NCBI GenBank assembly: GCA_030589225.1
Contig: JAUUWD010000150.1
Coordinates: forward strand, 1-5,272
Direction: 5' to 3'
DNA from: Desulfobacteraceae bacterium
Lineage (GTDB): Bacteria; Desulfobacterota; DSM-4660; Desulfatiglandales; Desulfatiglandaceae
Length of the DNA: 5,272 nucleotides
In this document: in pieces, positions 1-5,272 of the stretch
How the letters are laid out: every line of letters begins with the position of its first letter
Position numbering within the stretch: position 1 is the first letter of the stretch
The notes under the pieces: model-generated
The model's database searches: none
What the model saw: the letters and a program-made list of their open reading frames with translations, nothing else
Told to the model about the DNA's origin: nothing
Position numbers and translations under genes: made by a program

Positions 1-749
1 ATCTGCCGCCTTTGATTTTTAGAAAGCTGCTCATCTGTGCTCATACCCGGGTCTGTCAGAAGAGCACCATAGGCTTCTCTCGAATCATCGCCAACAGGAG
101 CGCTAAGGGATATCTCCCATCCCCCAAGACGCTGGCTCATCTCAACAACTTCCTCTTCTTTGACAGCAAGCCGCTCAGCCAAAAGCCTGGGTTCAGGACT
201 AAATCCTTCGGCTATCAGCTTGTCTCGCTCCTTAGCCAAATTGAAGAACAGCTTGCGTTGGCTCTGAGTTGTTCCAATTTTGACCAGTTTCCAGTTATCC
301 ATTACGAATTTCAACATATACGCCTTAATCCAAAATGACGCATAGTATGAAAATTTTATGCCCCGATAAGGATCAAATTTCTTGACAGCCTGTAGAAGGC
401 CCAGGTTTCCTTCCTGGATCAAGTCTAACAGATTTTTTGTCCAGTACCGGTGGAAATCCATGGCAATTTTCACTACCAATCTCAGGTTGGAAGTAGCCAG
501 CCTGTAGGCGGCCTTCTGGTCATTTTTCTCTCTGACCCTTTTGCCCAGTTCTATCTCCTCCTCCCTGGTCAGCAGATTATACCTCTTTATCTCAAGGAGG
601 TACATCTGAAGCGGATCATAAGGGACTAAGTTCCTTTCTGACTGGGCGACAGGGGCAAGGCGAAATTCGCTGGGGTCAACAGAATGCCTTTTTCCCGGTT
701 TTTTATCCCCTTCTTTGACTGGTTTGCCTTCTGTATCTTTCATAATCAT
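1..749 (-). CDS. rpoH: RNA polymerase heat-shock sigma factor sigma-32 (RpoH), 3' end beyond window
   Basis: Alternative sigma factor that directs core RNA polymerase to heat-shock promoters. The 249 visible codons run off the left edge without a stop. After a basic, poorly conserved N-terminus (residues 1-40), region 1.2 begins near YDPLQMYL (44-51). Region 2 follows: NLRLVVKIAMDF (88-99), the core-binding helix DLIQEGNLGLLQAV (109-122), and FDPYRGIKFSYYASFWIKAY (125-144), which carries regions 2.3-2.4. The strongest evidence for RpoH over RpoD or FliA is NWKLVKI...TQSQRKLFFNL (about 152-171), which includes the RpoH box QRKLFFNL that is diagnostic of sigma-32. Region 3 follows; region 4 (-35 recognition) lies outside the window. 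E. coli RpoH is 284 residues, so perhaps 50-90 codons are missing. ATG at 749 is chosen; ATG at 743 and GTG at 752 are alternatives, and none has a recognisable Shine-Dalgarno. It lies 62 nt downstream of tyrS on the same strand. Confidence 0.93.
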   Translation of the reverse strand, partial: MIMKDTEGKPVKEGDKKPGKRHSVDPSEFRLAPVAQSERNLVPYDPLQMYLLEIKRYNLLTREEEIELGKRVREKNDQKAAYRLATSNLRLVVKIAMDFHRYWTKNLLDLIQEGNLGLLQAVKKFDPYRGIKFSYYASFWIKAYMLKFVMDNWKLVKIGTTQSQRKLFFNLAKERDKLIAEGFSPEPRLLAERLAVKEEEVVEMSQRLGGWEISLSAPVGDDSREAYGALLTDPGMSTDEQLSKNQRRQ

Positions 750-753
750 CACA

Positions 754-768
754 TGCGCTATCGGCGCA
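754..768 (-). promoter_or_regulatory. Short GC-rich stem-loop immediately upstream of the rpoH start
   Basis: On the minus strand TGCGC-CGATA-GCGCA forms a perfect 5-bp, mostly G/C stem with a 5-nt loop. It ends 4 nt before the ATG at 749, where a ribosome binding site would be expected, and no purine-rich Shine-Dalgarno is visible. Its position could affect translation initiation, and rpoH mRNA is known to be controlled by structure in E. coli. Function here is inference; a 5-bp stem can arise by chance. Confidence 0.3.
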
Positions 769-784
769 GAGCCTGAAAGCCCCG

Positions 785-810
785 CCCTGCTCAGCAACGG
801 AGGAACAGGG
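785..810 (-). other. Stem-loop between tyrS and rpoH
   Basis: On the minus strand CCCTGTTC (810-803) can pair with GAGCAGGG (792-785), giving 8 pairs including one G-U, around a 10-nt loop. It begins 1 nt after the tyrS stop codon. No U-tract follows (the next bases are CGGGGCTTTC), so it does not look like an intrinsic terminator. It may be an attenuating or mRNA-stabilising hairpin separating tyrS from rpoH, or may have no role. Confidence 0.35.
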
Positions 811-811
811 G

Positions 812-2041
812 TTATTCCTGTGTAATCCTTACATACCTCTTTTTACCTGCCCTCAGCAGTAAGAAGTCCTGTTGCAAATCATTGATGTTGATTGCCTGGT
901 CAAACGTTTTAACCCTTTGGCCGTTTATATATCCACCGCCCTGAGAAATGAGCCGGCGGGCCTCACTACGAGTCTTACAAAGGCCTGCTTTTTCAAAAAG
1001 TATATAAGCCGGGATCCCCTGATCAAGTTCTTCTTGACCAATGCTGTAGGTAGGGGCAGCCTCGGGAGACTTTGCTCTGTCAGGGCCAAATAGCTGTTGA
1101 GAAGCTTCACGTGCATGTTCTGCCTCTTTCTGGCCATGGCACAGTTTTGTGGCCTCGTAAGCCAGCACTTCTTTTGCTGTTCGAATGTCAGCCCCTTTTA
1201 AACGTCCAAGCTGACGGACTTCCTCCATGGGAAGAAATGTGAAAAGGCCCAAAAAACGTTCCACATCACCGTCGTCCTGGTTAATCCAATATTGATAATA
1301 GTCATAAGGCGACGTCAATGAAGCGTCAAGCCAGACTGCCCCTTTGTGGGTTTTACCCATTTTAATCCCTGAAGATGTGATCAAGAGAGGGAAAGTCAGG
1401 CCGTGGATGACTTCCCCTTCAAGGCGTCTCGTGAGATCTGCACCGGCCAGGATGTTGCCCCACTGATCATTTCCGCCCATCTGGAGACGGCAGTCGTAAT
1501 GTTTGAACAGGTACCAGAAGTCATATGCCTGGAGCAGCATATAGTTAAACTCTATGAAACTCAGCCCGGTTTCCAGCCTTGCCCTGTAACTTTCCGCTGC
1601 AAGCATCCTGTTCACACTAAAATGCCGCCCAATATCTCGAAGAAATTCTATATAGCGGAGATCCGTGAGCCAGTCAGCGTTATTGACCATTACGGCCTTT
1701 CCATCGCTGAAATCGATGAAATGAGACAACTGATTCTTTAGTGCCTCAGCGTTTTCATTGATTTCTTCCAGTGTTAAAATATTGCGCATTTCCGTTTTTC
1801 CGCTGGGATCTCCCACAAGACCGGTCCCGCCTCCAACAACACCGATCGGCCTGTGTCCTGCTCTCTGCATGTGGACGAGCGACATGATGGGGAGAAGGCT
1901 CCCCACATGTAAGCTTTTTGCGGTTGGATCAAACCCGATGTAGCAGGTTGTAGGGTTTTCAAGGAGCTCACGCACGAGTTTTCTGTCAGTTACCTGTTCA
2001 ATAAAACCTCTATCTTCAAAGATATGGAAAACGTTTTTCAT
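812..2041 (-). CDS. tyrS: Tyrosyl-tRNA synthetase (TyrRS)
   Basis: Cytoplasmic class I aminoacyl-tRNA synthetase that charges tRNA-Tyr with tyrosine using ATP. The 409 residues match the usual bacterial length (about 400-425). Visible landmarks are: the tyrosine/ATP pocket YIGFDPTAKSLHVGS (34-48), with HVGS standing for the HIGH signature; GGGTGLVGDPSGKTEMR (70-86); the tyrosine-binding helix YMLLQAYDF (167-175); QMGGNDQWGNI (187-197); the KMSKS-type loop KMGKT (227-231); and a C-terminal S4 RNA-binding domain (about 349-385, AGLCKTRSEARRLI...GGYINGQRV). The second His of HIGH is Ser48. The ATG at 2041 lies 1 nt after the stop of the rodZ-like gene and is preceded by AGGA with 5-nt spacing, supporting this start and coupled translation. 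No T-box leader is visible upstream, as expected for an internal operon gene. Confidence 0.97.
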   Translation of the reverse strand: MKNVFHIFEDRGFIEQVTDRKLVRELLENPTTCYIGFDPTAKSLHVGSLLPIMSLVHMQRAGHRPIGVVGGGTGLVGDPSGKTEMRNILTLEEINENAEALKNQLSHFIDFSDGKAVMVNNADWLTDLRYIEFLRDIGRHFSVNRMLAAESYRARLETGLSFIEFNYMLLQAYDFWYLFKHYDCRLQMGGNDQWGNILAGADLTRRLEGEVIHGLTFPLLITSSGIKMGKTHKGAVWLDASLTSPYDYYQYWINQDDGDVERFLGLFTFLPMEEVRQLGRLKGADIRTAKEVLAYEATKLCHGQKEAEHAREASQQLFGPDRAKSPEAAPTYSIGQEELDQGIPAYILFEKAGLCKTRSEARRLISQGGGYINGQRVKTFDQAININDLQQDFLLLRAGKKRYVRITQE

Positions 2042-2042
2042 T

Positions 2043-3119
2043 TTAATCCTGCAATTTTTTTCTTTTGTATCCTTCAGGCAGGCTCAAACGAACAACCTGC
2101 CCGGGATTTCCAATATTCTCGACCTGTACGCCATTAAACTCAAAACTAATACCGCCCGCGTTGCCGATAAGCAATTCCATGCCCTCTTTGGCTTTCCACT
2201 CAGGGTGGCTTCCAGGAGTGAAGATATATTCTTTGGGATCCTGATCATCCACAAAGATCCTGACCCAGGTCTTTTCTCTAACATTTGCCTTAAGAATCAG
2301 TTCCCGGGTTTCAGGTTCGGGGCTGGTTTCAGGCTCATAGGCTAACAACGGTCCTGCTGAAAATGATGTTGCCGCCTTTTCCTCCAAGGGGTTGTTGGGA
2401 GGCTTAACGTCAACAAGTTCAGGAGACGGCCCCGGTGCAGAAGCCGCTCGGATTAAAGCCTTCTCCGTCCGGGGTGCCTGTTCCACCGATTCAGAGACCT
2501 GGCCCGATACAGGTTCTTTCTGCTTCTTCAAAGGCAGTTCTTGGGTTTCGCGGAAAGTTTCCTGAACAGGCTCTGAATTCACCATGCCGCTGTCAACTGA
2601 ATGAATTGCCTGAGAGCGCTCCGAGACGCCCTTTCCAGGTAGATACTCCTTCCACAAAAAATAGGCTAATGCCATTGTAAGTAATAGAAGGATCAACACA
2701 ACCGAGAGAGTTTTCCTACTCCCCACAGGCTCTCCAAGAGGCTTGGGAGTTGTAGATTCAATGGGGGCAGTCTTCTGATAAAGTGCTACAATCTCCCCCT
2801 CATCCAATCCCACAGCATGGGCGTAAGAACGGACAAATCCCTTCACAAAAATCGGCGAAGGGAGACTGGGCCAGTCTTCGCTTTCCAAGGCCTGAAGGAT
2901 GTGAGGCTGGATCCTGGTCATTTCAGAGACCTGACCAAAATCGAGCCCTTTTCTTTGCCTTTCATCCTTCAAAAGGGCCCCTACACCACTTTCCACAATT
3001 GACCCTGTTTCTCCGTCCTCCACATCTGGTCTCCGTCCCGGGCTATGCTCCGAAAGAGTGTCTGACTCGAAGGCAAAGGCCTTTTGATCGGTAGGATGCT
3101 GATATTCAAGGGGGTTCAT
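2043..3119 (-). CDS. rodZ: RodZ-like protein: cytoplasmic HTH domain, one membrane helix, periplasmic C-terminal domain
   Basis: Bitopic inner-membrane protein resembling RodZ, which links MreB filaments to the cell-elongation machinery. The 358 residues show the RodZ order: an N-terminal extension (1-45); an Xre-like helix-turn-helix (HTH_25 type, about 46-116: GALLKDERQRKGLDFGQVSE, LESEDWPSLPSPIFVKGFVR, YAHAVGLD); a hydrophobic segment at about 138-156 (LSVVLILLLLTMALAYFLW) flanked by Arg/Lys on the inner side; a long Pro/Glu/Ser-rich, probably disordered linker (about 160-272); and a C-terminal beta-rich domain (about 273-350) with WVRIFVDD, NAGGISFEFNG and GQVVRLSL, as in the DUF4115 domain of RodZ. 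The ATG at 3119 follows the surA-like stop by 12 nt and has no good Shine-Dalgarno, so a later GTG/TTG start within the extension cannot be excluded. It ends 1 nt before tyrS. A soluble regulator is unlikely given the membrane helix. Confidence 0.85.
   Translation of the reverse strand: MNPLEYQHPTDQKAFAFESDTLSEHSPGRRPDVEDGETGSIVESGVGALLKDERQRKGLDFGQVSEMTRIQPHILQALESEDWPSLPSPIFVKGFVRSYAHAVGLDEGEIVALYQKTAPIESTTPKPLGEPVGSRKTLSVVLILLLLTMALAYFLWKEYLPGKGVSERSQAIHSVDSGMVNSEPVQETFRETQELPLKKQKEPVSGQVSESVEQAPRTEKALIRAASAPGPSPELVDVKPPNNPLEEKAATSFSAGPLLAYEPETSPEPETRELILKANVREKTWVRIFVDDQDPKEYIFTPGSHPEWKAKEGMELLIGNAGGISFEFNGVQVENIGNPGQVVRLSLPEGYKRKKLQD
2047..2050 (-). promoter_or_regulatory. Ribosome binding site of tyrS inside the rodZ-like gene
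   Basis: AGGA sits 5 nt before the tyrS ATG and overlaps the last two sense codons (Gln-Asp) of the upstream gene. A ribosome ending the rodZ-like frame would therefore stop on the tyrS initiation region, which suggests translational coupling. It fixes the tyrS start at 2041. Confidence 0.6.
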
Positions 3120-3131
3120 ATTTGACCGGTT

Positions 3132-4106
3132 TTAAAAAATGATTTTTGTATATGCCTTTTCTCTTAAACCTTTGATCCAGGAGGAATATCTTTTGTCTAT
3201 TTCCTCCTTGTAAAGAATTTCAAAAATGGCATCTCTTACCTCTTCAAAAGGCTTCACTCCGCTGTCCTGCTTTTCAAGAAGCTTAACAATCTGTATCCCG
3301 GCCTGTCTTATGATCGGCCTGGTAACGTCTCCCGTTGACATGCCTTTTAGAACTTTCAGAAGATCCGGATCAAGCTGGGCCGTCTTGAACAACCCCAGAT
3401 CCCCGCCCTCTTCGGCGCCGGGGCCTTGAGAGAACTTCCTGGCCATTTCACCGAAATCCTCACCTTTTTTCAGTCTGAAGACGATCTCTTCGGCTTTCCG
3501 TAAAAGAGCAACAGTTTCTTCTTGATCTGACGGGTCTTCCTGCTTCAGAAAAATGGTTGCAAGATGCACTTTTGCTATGATGCTGAATTTATCCTTGTTT
3601 TTGCTGTAATAGTCTTTGATCTCTTCCTCTCTTATGACTATCTTCGACTTTACTTCGTAATTGATAAGTCTGTTCCGTTCCAGTTGCTTTTTGATTTCTT
3701 CCCGGTACGACTCAAGACTCACTTCTTGCTTTTTTAGTCTGGCAATCAGGTCTTCCTGGGTAAACTGGTTACTTTCCTTTATCCTTTCAATAGCTTCATC
3801 AATCTCCCCGGGTGTAACCTCGATTCCCATTTCCCGGATTTTCTCGAAGGCAATTTTTTCATCGACCAGAAGATCTAAAACCTTGCGCCGGGTTTCTATA
3901 TATTTTTTTTCATCTTTCATTTTAAGCTCACCTGAATCATAACCGGTAAGCTCTTTGATCTTGTTATCCAGTTCGTAGAGTGTGATCACATCGTTATTCA
4001 CCTGTGCCACCACCCTGTTGCATATTTCAGCCAATACTGCGGGATGAAATATCAGGGCCAGAACCGCCGTCCAAATGATTATGGAGAAAATCTTAAACCC
4101 TTGCAT
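3132..4106 (-). CDS. surA: SurA-like periplasmic chaperone with one degenerate parvulin domain
   Basis: Exported folding factor of the SurA/PpiC family, probably assisting outer-membrane or periplasmic proteins. The 324 residues begin with a Sec signal peptide (hydrophobic 7-24, likely cut after AVLA at 26). A SurA N-terminal chaperone region follows (about 28-160: RVVAQVNNDVITLYELD, RKVLDLLVDEKIAFEKIREM). A single parvulin-like domain spans about 178-278, with FGEMARKFSQGPGAEEGGDLGLF (218-240) and GIQIVKLLE (270-278), then a charged C-terminal helix. E. coli SurA (428 residues) has two parvulin domains; this has one. The two usual parvulin histidines appear replaced (Thr184 in the SHIL-like strand, Gln272 in the GFHI-like strand), so prolyl isomerase activity is doubtful and a holdase role more likely. 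The start ATG directly abuts the upstream TGA stop (TGAATG) with only a distant GGA, implying coupled translation. The symbol reflects similarity rather than proven orthology. Confidence 0.85.
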   Translation of the reverse strand: MQGFKIFSIIIWTAVLALIFHPAVLAEICNRVVAQVNNDVITLYELDNKIKELTGYDSGELKMKDEKKYIETRRKVLDLLVDEKIAFEKIREMGIEVTPGEIDEAIERIKESNQFTQEDLIARLKKQEVSLESYREEIKKQLERNRLINYEVKSKIVIREEEIKDYYSKNKDKFSIIAKVHLATIFLKQEDPSDQEETVALLRKAEEIVFRLKKGEDFGEMARKFSQGPGAEEGGDLGLFKTAQLDPDLLKVLKGMSTGDVTRPIIRQAGIQIVKLLEKQDSGVKPFEEVRDAIFEILYKEEIDKRYSSWIKGLREKAYTKIIF

Positions 4107-5081
4107 TCAATTCAATTCCAGTTTATTCAACAGTTCCTGATTAATCCTGACTTCAAAATGAGTCCCCAGGTTTTCTATCCATTTCTTAAGGAATATTTCA
4201 CGTTTTTGGTGAAGAAGCCTTGTTTCTATTTGCTGAATGACATCCGGGAGTTCTTTCACAGTATCGGGTCGAATGGAAAGCACTCTAAAAATATGGTATC
4301 CATAAGGCGTCTCCACAACCGGACTCAGTTTACCCTGCGGCATCGAAAAAAGCACCTTTCCCATTGACTCTTCCAGATGGTCACGGGCAATCCAGCCGAC
4401 CTCACCGCCATTGTCAGCCTCAGGCGCTATTGAATATTCACGGGCCAGTTCGCTCATGTCTTCCCCTGTTTGTATTCGTTTGAGGAGACTTGCGGCCTCT
4501 CCTTTGGTCCTGGTAACAATTTGTCTGAATCTTACCATCCGGGGACACCTGAATTCATCAGGATTATTTTCAAAATACTGCTCAATCTCCCTGCAGGTCG
4601 GCGGGACAATATTTTCTGAAACCTGCTCTAAAATTCTGTTTACAAGGAGTTGCTCTCCGAATTGATCTTTCCACTGATCAAAATCCACATATTCCCGAAG
4701 TAACGCTTCCCTAAAGGCATCTTCCCCATATTCCCGCCTGATGTCATTCAAGGCACTTTGCAGTTCCCTTTCCGGGATAGCAATGCCCTTTTCCTTGCCA
4801 TATTCCATGATCAGATAATGGCATATCAACTGTTCAGCAAGCTGGTCCCGATACTGGTCCTGGTGCTTCTCCAGCACATTCATTCCGGCACTCAGGCATT
4901 CCATATCCTTCTTTAGCTCATCAGCGGTGATTTGCCTGGAGCCAACAACGATGACTACACTCTTCTCTTCCTGCTCAACAAGACCGCAGCCAAGAAAGAA
5001 AAATACTGCTGTGCTGAAAATGAAAATAAAACCGCAGTTCGCAAAAGGGATTCGGGTCTTGTTAATAATGCAGGGAATCAT
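4107..5081 (-). CDS. Parvulin-type peptidyl-prolyl isomerase/foldase, putative lipoprotein (PrsA/PpiC/SurA-like)
   Basis: Envelope foldase, 324 residues from ATG at 5081; numbering here follows that start. A basic N-region is followed by a hydrophobic segment (about 17-31) ending in FFFLGC, a near-match to a lipobox with Cys32 as the possible lipidated residue; Phe at -3 is atypical, so an ordinary signal peptide or membrane anchor is possible. A SurA-N-like helical region (about 41-160) contains DQLAEQLICHYLIMEYGKEKG. The parvulin domain spans about 180-270: VRFRQIVTRTKGEA, ELAREYSIAPEADNGGEVGW, and ETPYGYHIFRVL with the C-terminal His263 retained; the first parvulin His is Gln187. The start could also be TTG at 5084, which is closer to the upstream AGGA (7 rather than 10 nt). 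The gene overlaps the end of a possible small ORF and its stop touches the start of the surA-like gene. Adjacent paralogous chaperones suggest a tandem pair with divided roles (inference). Confidence 0.85.
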   Translation of the reverse strand: MIPCIINKTRIPFANCGFIFIFSTAVFFFLGCGLVEQEEKSVVIVVGSRQITADELKKDMECLSAGMNVLEKHQDQYRDQLAEQLICHYLIMEYGKEKGIAIPERELQSALNDIRREYGEDAFREALLREYVDFDQWKDQFGEQLLVNRILEQVSENIVPPTCREIEQYFENNPDEFRCPRMVRFRQIVTRTKGEAASLLKRIQTGEDMSELAREYSIAPEADNGGEVGWIARDHLEESMGKVLFSMPQGKLSPVVETPYGYHIFRVLSIRPDTVKELPDVIQQIETRLLHQKREIFLKKWIENLGTHFEVRINQELLNKLELN

Positions 5082-5166
5082 CAATAATCAATCCTGAATC
5101 TTTCAGAATAGCAGCAATAGCCTTAAATGCAAATATATTTTTCCCCACAGCAATTCTAATTGCCAC
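5062..5166 (-). CDS. Possible 34-codon ORF bridging purB and the foldase gene
   Basis: A GTG codon overlaps the purB stop (TAGTG) and opens a 34-residue frame beginning VAIRIAVGKNIFAFKAIAAI and ending DDSLHY-stop, about 20 nt inside the foldase gene. An SD-like GAGAGGG within the last purB codons lies about 7 nt upstream of the GTG. I do not recognise the peptide. It could be a genuine small coupling ORF, the remnant of a decayed gene, or a chance open frame; length alone gives little support. Confidence 0.25.
   Translation of the reverse strand: MAIRIAVGKNIFAFKAIAAILKDSGLIIDDSLHY
5132..5159 (-). promoter_or_regulatory. Weak sigma-70-like promoter candidate upstream of the foldase gene
   Basis: On the minus strand TTAGAA (5159-5154, 3 of 6 to TTGACA) and TATATT (5137-5132, 5 of 6 to TATAAT) are separated by 16 nt in the A/T-rich gap after purB. 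Transcription would begin near 5125, about 40 nt before the foldase start. The -35 match is poor, so readthrough from purB may be the main source of transcription. Confidence 0.2.
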
Positions 5167-5272
5167 TAAAACACCCTCTCATAGATATCGTCTACATGTT
5201 TCATGTGATAGTCCAGGTCAAATACTTCTTCGATCTCTGTCTTACTCAAATATCCGTCAATCTCTTGATCTT
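5166..5272 (-). CDS. purB: Adenylosuccinate lyase, C-terminal end only (5' end beyond window)
   Basis: Last 34 codons of a gene entering from the right edge; the frame reads DQEIDGYLSKTEIEEVFDLD followed by YHMKHVDDIYERVF and TAG. The FDLDYHMKHVDDIYERVF ending strongly resembles the C-terminus of bacterial PurB, the cytoplasmic enzyme that cleaves SAICAR to AICAR and adenylosuccinate to AMP plus fumarate in purine synthesis. The catalytic domains lie outside the window, so this rests on one short conserved tail. No terminator hairpin is seen after the stop, so transcription may continue into the foldase gene. Confidence 0.8.
   Translation of the reverse strand, partial: DQEIDGYLSKTEIEEVFDLDYHMKHVDDIYERVF

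Noticed and set aside
12..338. 108-codon plus-strand open frame
   Set aside because: It lies entirely antisense to rpoH, whose frame shows clear sigma-32 motifs; the plus-strand peptide has no recognisable domain.
785..810. Hairpin after tyrS as a rho-independent terminator
   Set aside because: No U-tract follows on the minus strand, and rpoH continues in the same direction; kept only as a generic stem-loop.
801..819. Second inverted repeat AGGAA...TTCCT spanning the tyrS stop codon
   Set aside because: Only 5 bp, partly coding, and mutually exclusive with the longer stem at 785-810; too weak to annotate separately.
1403..1741. 112-codon plus-strand open frame
   Set aside because: Antisense to the well-conserved core of tyrS; no domain and no support for expression.
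2043..3119. HTH domain protein as a DNA-binding transcription regulator or toxin-antitoxin component
   Set aside because: The HTH is followed by a membrane helix, a disordered linker and a C-terminal beta domain in RodZ order, and no toxin partner is adjacent.
4044..4367. 107-codon plus-strand open frame across the foldase/surA junction
   Set aside because: Antisense shadow of two recognisable genes; the peptide shows no family features.
1..5272. Search for mobile element, CRISPR array, tRNA/rRNA, phage or defence genes
   Set aside because: No repeat arrays, transposase motifs, tRNA-like cloverleafs or attachment-site repeats were seen by eye; the window is almost fully occupied by housekeeping genes.

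Overview
The window reads as ordinary bacterial chromosome with one tightly packed minus-strand gene cluster. In transcription order (right to left) it holds: the 3' end of purB (adenylosuccinate lyase), a possible 34-codon ORF, a parvulin-type foldase with a lipoprotein-like signal, a second SurA-like periplasmic chaperone, a RodZ-like membrane protein, tyrS (tyrosyl-tRNA synthetase), and rpoH (heat-shock sigma-32), which runs off the left edge. Every convincing gene is on the minus strand. Junctions from the first foldase to tyrS are 0, 12 and 1 nt, so these are very likely co-transcribed and partly translationally coupled. The only real non-coding gaps are about 80 nt after purB (5085-5165) and 62 nt before rpoH (750-811).

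The organism is a Gram-negative bacterium of moderate GC content. Signal peptides and SurA-type periplasmic chaperones imply an outer membrane. The RodZ homologue suggests MreB-directed cell shape (inference). The style of the RpoH and of the two single-parvulin-domain chaperones is most reminiscent of Deltaproteobacteria/Desulfobacterota; this assignment is inferred from memory of such genomes and was not tested.

Functionally the cluster joins envelope biogenesis (two foldases and RodZ) to translation (TyrRS) and to the cytoplasmic heat-shock regulator RpoH. I do not see mobile elements, CRISPR, tRNA or rRNA genes, phage genes or a defence system, and I found no clear novel system. The points most worth a second look are: the loss of the usual parvulin active-site histidines (both in the SurA-like protein, one in its neighbour), the structured rpoH leader without a visible Shine-Dalgarno, and the small ORF bridging purB and the first foldase.
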